Below, one piece after another: positions 1 through 6,985 of a DNA stretch of 21,183 nt. The first letter of the stretch is position 1. Every line of letters begins with the position of its first letter. The position numbers and the translations under genes are program-made. The stretch comes from Botryllus schlosseri (lineage: Eukaryota > Chordata > Ascidiacea > Stolidobranchia > Styelidae), in assembly GCA_000444245.1 (NCBI GenBank), contig ATSW01008568.1, positions 1-21,183 of the forward strand, in the 5' to 3' direction. The notes under the pieces were generated by a model. The model had not been told where the DNA came from and did not search any database. It saw nothing but the letters and a program-made list of their open reading frames with translations.

Positions 1-13
1 TTGGCAGTCTCAG
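1..13. repeat. Left 13-bp terminal inverted repeat of the window
   Basis: TTGGCAGTCTCAG here is the exact reverse complement of the last 13 bases. Similarity stops sharply after base 13. The repeat lies just past the probable 3' end of the SP1 gene. No target-site duplication can be judged because the window ends at the repeat. Confidence 0.6.
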
Positions 14-32
14 AGTTTGTTTGAAAGTAACA

Positions 33-38
33 TTTATT
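33..38 (-). terminator. Polyadenylation signal of SP1
   Basis: On the minus strand these bases read AATAAA, about 190 nt downstream of the SP1 stop codon. Cleavage 10-25 nt further on would put the mRNA 3' end at about position 10-25, against the window-terminal repeat. This is the only canonical AATAAA between the stop codon and the window end. Confidence 0.6.
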
Positions 39-225
39 CTGGTACGTTGAGGTTATGGGGCTCGATTTGACACTCGCATGTTGCCTCACACGGTCTCATA
101 TATTGTCAAAAACGGCGTAACGGAAAAATATGGATAACTTTTCGTCATCAACATGCCAGAGTGGTTCTTTGTGTTGTCATAATCCCGATGTCTGGATCCA
201 TACTTTTCAACCGATCATTTCAGAA

Positions 226-734
226 TTACGATAGCATTGTTTTGAATATTCCACCTGGCTCGACGTTAATATTGAAGCGAAAGTTAGTCCTACTTTAATT
301 GATTCCATACCTGATTTATCCGTGATTTGTGCCATTTCATCAATAGCCCTGTCCTAAATAAAAAGAAAGAATCAATAATCCCCGAAAAGCTGTAAAAAGA
401 TATATCATGCCTACCATGTCACCATAAATGAATCCGGTAATCGTGACTTTGTTGGACAGAAAGTAGGTTCTTAATATCAAGACACGGTCGATTTAGCTAC
501 AGTTATACATACTAACCAACTACTTACTCACTTCAAGCGATTGTAGTTTGAGATGACTTTGTTGGCATTTGACTCGATGGAGGCGGAAAGTTTTAAGATC
601 TTGTTCAAATGTCCAAGTAGTTTCTTCTTTAGCGCAGCAGAATTCTTTTGGCCCCCAAATTGGTACGTACCATGGCAGTCCTCGATCACGAGGCAAGCTA
701 TCAGAAGCACTACAGCCACAGCTTTGAAATTCAT
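226..734 (-). CDS. SP1: four-exon gene for a small secreted helical protein, unknown family
   Basis: Coding exons on the minus strand are 734-532, 469-415, 353-311 and 254-226, 330 nt in all (109 residues plus TAA). Introns are 62, 61 and 56 nt. Donors read GTGAGT, GTAGGC and GTATGG; intron 2 ends in a good pyrimidine tract and TTTAG. The first exon also stays open to a TGA at 530-528, so a 68-residue product is the alternative if intron 1 is retained. Residues 1-22 form a signal peptide (hydrophobic core AVAVVLLIACLV, likely cut after Gly22). The mature part has no cysteine. Residues 33-49 (AALKKKLLGHLNKILKL) form a cationic amphipathic helix, and exon 2 ends in TGFIYGDM. The start codon has A at -3. 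The strongest support is SP2 (6986-9479), which has matching sequence, exon order and intron phases 2, 0, 1. The function is unknown. A host-defence peptide or secreted effector is inference only. Confidence 0.8.
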
Positions 735-1364
735 GATCCCTCCTGTAATATCACACGGTCAAGCGTGTTATTTATTGCTGCATTAGGACCAAATAGGTCT
801 ATCGGTTCAAGCAACTGTGGTCAAATATATTTGAAAGGAGATGCGCTACTAGCATGATGCCCAACACAGTAAATATGGACTTTTTCTCGGACCGTCGCTG
901 GATACGCTGCCCAACGCACAACAAATCAAACGGAGACACCATTGTTTCCCCTTTCGTTGCTAGTACAGTATAACGGTAGACTCGAATATTGTGTTATGCA
1001 GATGTCGTAGCGTACTGTAGAATTTCTCAAAGCCGCAAAGTTATTATAGTTTCTGACGGTAAACAAGATCTTACGTCGTCTTAAGTCATGCTAATGATTT
1101 GAGAATCAAGACTCAATGCCCAACACGAACTTATACAACCGAATAAAACGAGGAAAGTTCCACCGAACACGATATGCTACAACGGCCCGTATGCTCAATC
1201 ACATCAACCCACACTGTTCCAAGACAAAGTTTAACAGCAACGGCAAATCTCACCTCCGTGTTGCAGATCTCTGATCAAATGACTCACAAGCCAGCTATAC
1301 CAGCACGCAGGACCGATTAGCTTTCTGCTAAAGAATCGATAAGTACATCGTTATCCTGTTTACA
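735..1364. other. Upstream region of SP1, no other gene seen
   Basis: This is the 5' flank of SP1. It contains a perfect 14-bp palindrome TCAAATATATTTGA at 821-834 that could act as a TATA-like element. That would give a start site near 795-800 and a leader of about 60 nt. Nothing else recognisable was found; the short open frames have no protein-like composition. Confidence 0.3.
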
Positions 1365-1650
1365 TTATACTGATGGGAGATCGTCGGAAGTAGACACCAT
1401 AGCACCCATTCCATACGAACTCAATGTAAACAGCGGGCTATTCAGTTGGTACACATAATAATTGGTAGGAAGACTAGTATTGTCGGTCCCGTAACTCAAC
1501 CCAAAATCGATAATATCAAGAACTAGTTGAACATATCGATTTGCAAGTAAGTTTCGGGCACACTCTGTCCTTGTATTTTGGTGTACTCGCATATCGTGAC
1601 GCGAAAACTATGGTAGGCAATCGAGTAAAACCGCGCAAATGTGGCGTTCG
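1365..1650 (-). pseudogene. Remnant of a serine beta-lactamase-like protein (PF00144-type)
   Basis: Two overlapping minus-strand frames together resemble the middle of the beta-lactamase/LACTB-like serine hydrolases. The first (1630-1526) reads FYSIAYH, then QGQSVPETYLQIDMF. This recalls the family's YSN-xxY-xxx-GxIIExVTGxS-xE-xxxxxIF stretch, although the catalytic YxN asparagine is not present here (YSI). The second frame (about 1517-1368) continues with DFGLSYGTDNTSLP and then MGAMVSTSDDLPS, recalling the usual PLGMxDTSL and GGMVSTADDL motifs. A frame change near 1515-1526 and the lost asparagine mark it as decayed. A weak donor (GTATAA) follows DDLPS, so it may once have been an exon. No catalytic SxxK segment is visible upstream. 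The assignment is by motif only. Confidence 0.5.
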
Positions 1651-1699
1651 CTCATTTTGGAAAGTAATGTCGCATTTTTGAAATTGGTAAGAAATCACG

Positions 1700-2359
1700 T
1701 GCGTGTCAAAGCGTTTGGGATGCCGTGAAAAGTGATCTCGTGTATCAGGATTCAGGAGTTGCCGGCCCGTGCTATACTCTCTCTCGAGTTTAATTATTTG
1801 CTCAAACTCGTGGGCACAACATTCGACAGTGTGAATATTAGCATGGTGGGACCAAGAAAGTTGGACGCAAACAGTTATAGCGCATCAAGGAGAATATAAC
1901 TATACATGTATTACGACAAATGTTGTCGAAGAAAATACGCCAAATGTGGTGAGAGATGTGGGTCTCTTATGTGTTGGTTTTCAAGCAATTGGATCATACA
2001 ATAACTCGGCTGCTTAATGTGCATTGTTCATGCAAATGTCACCCAATCCACAATGCCTTTATGGACAGAAAAATTACGTCGGTTATCACAAATACTCTAT
2101 TTCTCACACACTTATTTGACATCGTAAATATTAGTGTATCGTAGGTCCATCGTTCACAAAGCATAGCGTATCAATACCCGAACAGTCAGTTTGTTGTTGG
2201 CCAGCAGGCCACAAATTCGAATTGTTGTGGGAAATCCGACGCAACAAGGGAGAACTAACATATATTATTTACTAATTAATATATTTGAGATAATCTTCAC
2301 TTTATTGATTGAAAACCGAATATTTGTGCTCTTGTCATAAAGCCAAGTCTACCTCAACA
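1700..2359. other. Intergenic, no gene recognised
   Basis: AT-rich sequence with no convincing exon, repeat end or RNA gene. The 62-codon frame at 1956-2144 has neither a signal peptide nor a recognisable motif. Decayed upstream pieces of the beta-lactamase-like fragment may extend to about 1790 on the minus strand, but I cannot support them. Confidence 0.4.
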
Positions 2360-2590
2360 AACAGCTGGAATTTCATTTATTAGATACTCATAAACAAAAA
2401 CACGTTTTCTCGGCCACCATCGGAAATGAGGAGGCCATATCCTAAACGAGAATGCCATAGGATCCGCCAATTCAATCGATATCACTTCGAATCAACCTGT
2501 TCAAAATCAGTCAGACGGTCCGTGATAGAATAACATAAATTCATATGAGTCACTTGTGCACGAAAATTGACGGGATATGTGTCTTGGTAT
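2360..2590 (+). repeat. Dispersed repeat D, copy 1
   Basis: A segment of about 230 bp repeated in direct orientation at 6482-6712. Shared blocks in order are ACAGCTGGAATTTCA / ACAGCCGGATTTTCA, CATAAACAAA, CGGAAATGAGGAGGCCA, and near the end GAGTCACTTGTG followed by ACGAAAAT and GTGTCTTG. Indels separate the blocks, so the copies are diverged. No terminal repeats or open frame are shared. It could be a duplicated host segment or an unclassified mobile element. Confidence 0.6.
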
Positions 2591-3881
2591 GTAGATTTCA
2601 ACACTGAATAAAGCCGACTCCCAAGCTTTGATGAGGCACTCTGGAAGTATACAAACGAATACTCAATTCATACTGAAAGCTTGGTCCGGTTCGCAAAAGC
2701 TAACTTGGACACTGTCTTATAAAAAAATTTAAACCCCTTTCTCTACTGTACCGTTAGTTTCTCCTTATTAGATATTTTTGTAATTCCGTAACGTCTGGAC
2801 AGCGAAAACTGGTGAACAATATCTTATAGGTCTTCCGTTAGAAACGGAATAACGAGATGAAGCATGATAAATGCAGAAGTGGACAAAGCAGTCAGCTTTG
2901 CTACCCAAGTATAGAAGTAGAAGTCACCCCGTTAATTTCTACTCTATTAGAAGAAGTAACAATTTTCAAGATATGCCAGAACTACATGGAATAAAGTAAG
3001 TAGGCTATTTCAACAAGTAGATTTGGTCGAGGGATTACATACGTTTAACAATTAATCGGCAGCGGCTACCTTCGATATTACTATAGATGTATATTCGCGA
3101 CTAACACAAAATGAGCAATGTCCCTACATAGTGATGTAAACATGTCCTCACACTACTTTCTACTTTTCAAAATCCACAGTTCAAAAATTAAGTGGTTGTG
3201 CTTAAATAACTGTTCAAGTAGAAGTGATAGTAGTCTAAAATCGCAGGGGTTAGTAGTTCAAGTAAGCTAAACTTACTTGAGTAGTACAAAAAGTAGAACC
3301 ACTTTGTTACTGATAGCGTCTAAGTATATGGTCCTCCCGTCGTGAATAATACATGACAGACACTTCGACAAAAATGTGCAGATGCATTTGTTCAATACCG
3401 TGAGTGGGATGAAATCAATGTCGCTATACTGATGATGATGACAGCGACGAAGACGACGAAATATAGCATAATAGATATAGCACAACATATCATTTCAACC
3501 ATAATGTAATCTAGTAAGACGAGAGCAAAACAGTACAAAAATAGAAACACAAACGGGCTGCCGCGGTGAATAAGCCAAATCTAAAAGAATACTGGAATGT
3601 CCAGTGTCCACGTTTACAGCTGTCAGACTGTTTTTATGGAGTCATATCATAATTTGGCTACTCATGAAAATACCGTCATTCGCAAGACGCTTTTTTGCTA
3701 ACGAAGCAATTGGTGGGGCTGGGCAGAATCTAGTATATGTTTGGTTCGATTCGAAGTCGATTATTCGAGTACTATATCTATTATAATGTAATAACAGTAA
3801 AAAAAAACTTAAAAAGTTAAAATATGTTTATTCGTAAGGCCACGAGTAAAATTATTATCCCAGTCCCACGTCATGCTAGAT
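2591..3881. other. Intergenic with scattered AAGTAGAAGT-type motifs
   Basis: No gene is seen. Between about 2905 and 3300 there are recurrent short motifs (AAGTAGAAGT, TTCAAGTAGAAG, CAAGTAGA, AAAGTAGAA). They resemble subterminal repeats of a decayed hAT-like element, but I could not find matching ends or a target duplication. AAGTAAGCTAAACTTACTT near 3259 is a short palindrome. The minus-strand frame at 3273-3488 contains a CAT/GAC-rich stretch and is not convincing as coding. Confidence 0.3.
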
Positions 3882-4483
3882 CAGTTGTTCTTAAACAGGG
3901 GTCGACGGACCCCTTGGGGTACAAAGTACCCAGCTAGGAGAATGAGATGCAGTGTGCAATTTTACGCTATTTAATTACTTGTATTATTTTGCAAATCAGC
4001 TTAAGGGGGAATATTATTGGCCGGATTTCTTATAATAAAATATACAACATAAGTCACAGAGATGAGTCTAAACTTTTTCGCGAATATGAGGGAATGCTGC
4101 CTTATGATGGCTATATTTCTTTAGTCCACGGGTGTCAGAACTGCTGGGGATGGACTGTCACACTACGACATGTCGGCGCTGGCCGTAACTTCCACCCCGG
4201 AACACGCCAAGACCAGTGGCATTTCGCTGCACCGCCGGCGGCGATCAACATCGGGACCCTAAAATCACAACACATCGGCTAAACCTTCGACATTAATATC
4301 TTCAGTAGCTGAAATGTCTCCTGTCCAGGAAATCAACAAAAGATGTGTTGAAACATTATGAGGACCCGATATCAGCATTTAGAGTGGCTTGACAAAGTGC
4401 TGTAACGATCGTGGATAGGGGACACGAGAAAGATTTCATGACAGCTCAAGGGGCACGAGCCCTACAAAGTTTATGAAACACTG
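3882..4483. mobile_element. Non-autonomous hAT element, 602 bp, TSD TGCTAGAT
   Basis: The left end reads CAGTTGTTCTTAAACAGG. The right end, reverse-complemented, reads CAGTGTTTCATAAACTT. The 8-bp duplication TGCTAGAT lies at 3874-3881 and 4484-4491 and is exact. CAGTG-type ends plus an 8-bp TSD define the hAT superfamily. The inner plus-strand frame of 111 codons (3947-4282) resembles no transposase I know and is probably fortuitous. Confidence 0.8.
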
Positions 4484-4782
4484 TGCTAGATGATTGTTTT
4501 CGGAACATGACTATTCCGAGGTCTGAACACTGCCAGCCTTCTGTAAGATGTTTGTCAATGCTGAGATACGGCTATGACTGGGGTTTCGAGCAGAGTTGGA
4601 TCAATTGTAATTTGTAATTGAGCGGAATGTAATTAATTACATTTTTTCATGTAATTGTAATTATAATTGTAATTGAAGCATTTCTATTTTGTGTAATTGT
4701 AATTGTAATTGTAATGTGATAAAAATTTTGCTCAAATACAATTTCAATTAGTTTTTGTGGAAACCTGACAATCACAACATAA

Positions 4783-4895
4783 AATAATCAATCAATCAAC
4801 CATTTATTCGTCACACCAGTGAAAATCCGGTACGGACCAGGATGACGACGAGGGGCCGCAAGGCCTTAAGGACTTAGTACACAGCAGTCACCACC
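4783..4895 (-). mobile_element. 3' tail of a truncated non-LTR retroposon or SINE
   Basis: On the minus strand the segment ends in GACGAATAAATGGT followed by TGATTGATTGATT. An AATAAA-type motif followed by a 4-bp microsatellite tail is typical of some LINE and SINE families. The 5' limit near 4895 is approximate. It sits inside the 4591-6085 hAT element and is therefore younger than it. No reverse transcriptase sequence is present. Confidence 0.4.
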
Positions 4896-5020
4896 TGAAA
4901 TAATTAGCCTATTTACATCGGTATTCTATGCGTGCCGCGTTATAGCAAGATAATTCGCTAAACTGTTTCCCATACTTCAGTAGCAACAGAAAACTTTGTG
5001 AATTACAATATAGTCCAAAC

Positions 5021-5147
5021 CAGTGGTTCTCAAACTGGGGGGCGTGCCCCCCTTGGGCGGCGTGAAAACATCTGAAGGGGAGCGCGAAGCTCCGGTAAAC
5101 TGAAATATTTTCCGCGCTTGGCGCGTATAGTCTGCGTATAGTCCGAA
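5021..5147 (+). mobile_element. Orphan left end of a different hAT element
   Basis: CAGTGGTTCTCAAACTGGGG is a textbook hAT left terminus. It is followed by the G/C-rich stretch and GCGCGAAGC / GCGCTTGGCGCG motifs common in such ends. No matching TTGAGAACCACTG right end was found in the window, so the copy is truncated. Its right limit is a guess, based on TATAGTCC occurring on both sides. Confidence 0.5.
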
Positions 5148-5403
5148 TTTCATATTGGATAAATCTCTCAGCAACAGTCATAACCTTCCATACCATCAAA
5201 CTATCTGCAAGGATTGCTAACATTCTGAAACCTGTACTGAACCATTTCCTACACCACAGTCATAGTTTTATTTTTAAATCTCTGACCAGTACCGAGGCTT
5301 GCTGCAACAATTGCAAAAATAAATTCAAGTTTCCAATAAAGGCTTCATCAAACTTGATCACGCATTTGTTGAGATGTTATCCCAATCTTGCCTCCACTCT
5401 TGG

Positions 5404-5486
5404 CCAAATTTACTGGGGCCAGAAATGTTGGCACCCTAATGTTCATCAAATGCAATTTAACAGTTTCCGAGCAAGTGAAAATGTAA
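5404..5486 (+). pseudogene. hAT transposase C-terminal (dimerisation region) relic
   Basis: One frame reads PNLLGPEMLAP. After a +2 frame shift around 5436 the sequence continues LMFIKCNLTVSEQVKM and then a stop. The joint pattern RLxPExxxxLMFIKxN is characteristic of the hAT dimerisation region at the end of the transposase. It lies in the plus orientation inside the 4591-6085 element, where an autonomous ancestor's gene would have ended. The earlier catalytic region is not recognisable. Confidence 0.5.
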
Positions 5487-6093
5487 ATGCGAACCAAAAT
5501 GCTGTAATTCGTAGTTATCAGGAGGTTCTTTCCTTATGCATTTATTTTAATTTTACACATCTTATCGGTATCATCCTTATCGCTGACTCCTCACCAATTA
5601 CATTTCATTATCCTCCCTCAGCTCGGAGTAGCCAAATCGTTTGATTACATTTCAGTGACTGTCCTGTAGCCTATTCGCTGTTAGTCGCTCAAACTTTTGG
5701 TTGTTAACAGTCGCTTGAAACATTTTTCTGTGTTTGTAGTTTTCAGTACTCATGATTAGGAGGAATAGCTCGAATACGTTCGAGTTTTCTTTTAATTAAG
5801 GAATATTCTACTTATCATGAATGAAAACTGAATAGCTTGAGATTGTTGCTAATTACGTCGCTACGGTCGTCAAAGAACACCTCTCTACTGAATCAATTAC
5901 ATGTTTAACAGTAATTGTAATTGCAATTGTAATTGTGATTGTAGTTGATTACATGTTTAACAGTAATTGTAATTCGATATTTTCAGCATTAAGAAATTGT
6001 AATTGTAATGTAATTGAAACATGCAAGGGAGTAATTGTAATTGTAATTGTAATTGAACTGAACTATGGTAATTGATCCAACTCTGGTTTCGAG

Positions 6094-6481
6094 GCTCCAA
6101 CGGTATTCAAACACAGTATTCAAACTATATTTCTTTAAAATATTACTCTCGACGCGAAGGCGTAAATTTTCGATACTCTAAAAAGCAACTCTTACTACTC
6201 GACTGGAATCATTACAATTGATACTCGACTATAGGATTCACTATAGGATTGCACTCAGCTCTTGTAGTAATTGCCGAAGACGCGCTGTGAGTACGAGTTG
6301 AATGTATAGCACAACGCAGCAATACATTTACATTGCAAGTTAGTGTGACCAATTCATTAGCAGTATAAAGAAATATATATATATGTATAATAGGGCTGCA
6401 TGAATTCAGATAATGGTATGAAACACAACGCACTGGATTATTACACCAAATACTCAGATGTCATTTTGAGTATTTCGATCG
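6094..6481. other. Intergenic, short TA repeat, no gene
   Basis: AT-rich spacer between the 4591-6085 hAT element and repeat D copy 2. It contains a short (TA)n run at about 6374-6386 and a duplicated CACTATAGGATT-like motif near 6228-6250. No exon or RNA gene was recognised. Confidence 0.4.
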
Positions 6482-6712
6482 ACAGCCGGATTTTCACTGT
6501 ATCGGTAAGCATAAACAAACGAGCGTCATCACTCCCGTCCTCGGAAATGAGGAGGCCACATCCTGATATAGAATGGCACGAGATCAGGAAATTCAATTAA
6601 TTATCCTTGCGCATCCGCCAGGCGAAATTCAGTCGTGCGACCCGCGATGGAGTAATTTCCATTTTGGTCTGAGTCACTTGTGGACGAAAATCGACGGGGT
6701 AAGTGTCTTGCA
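6482..6712 (+). repeat. Dispersed repeat D, copy 2, just upstream of SP2
   Basis: Diverged direct copy of 2360-2590 (see that entry for the shared blocks). This copy ends ACGGGGTAAGTGTCTTG, which contains a consensus splice donor (G|GTAAGT); in copy 1 the same place reads ACGGGATATGTGTCTTG. It lies 274 bp before the SP2 start codon, so a role as leader exon or promoter of SP2 is possible but unproven. Confidence 0.55.
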
Positions 6713-6985
6713 ATAACTGAGTTGCTCAAGTCATAGATTCGCAGCTTGTTGCCGGCTTTTTAGGGCTTTCGGGACTGCTTTGAGATGTAAGTGGCAGGAA
6801 GATTCTTTTATATCATGACAAAGTAATTGCCGTGTAAATCATCCGTAGAAAAGCGATCATTTAATAGATATAATGAATGAAGACGGTACGAAGCTCTATT
6901 CCTCTATATCGGCTTACAGTATAGGCCTACTACATACTACGAAATGACAATGTAATATTCTTTTTATGTGTGACCGAAGCCAACG

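Larger units (their letters stand above)
4591..6085. mobile_element. hAT element, 1495 bp, TSD GTTTCGAG, with AATTGT subterminal repeats
   Basis: The ends CAGAGTTGGATCAATT and AATTGATCCAACTCTG are perfect inverted copies. The 8-bp TSD GTTTCGAG at 4583-4590 and 6086-6093 is exact. Both flanks carry many copies of GTAATTGTAATTG, the kind of subterminal array that hAT transposases bind. ACATGTTTAACAGTAATTGTAATT occurs in two adjacent copies near the right end (about 5899 and 5951). Inside lie a retroposon tail (4783-4895), a second hAT end (from 5021) and a short transposase C-terminal relic (5404-5486). It is a decayed derivative of an autonomous element. Confidence 0.85.

Noticed and set aside
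3947-4282. A 111-codon plus-strand open frame
   Set aside because: It lies wholly inside the 602-bp hAT element with exact target duplications, has no transposase or other motif, and its composition looks random.
4909-5223. A 104-codon minus-strand frame
   Set aside because: It crosses the orphan hAT left end at 5021 and the flanking older hAT sequence, so it cannot be one gene.
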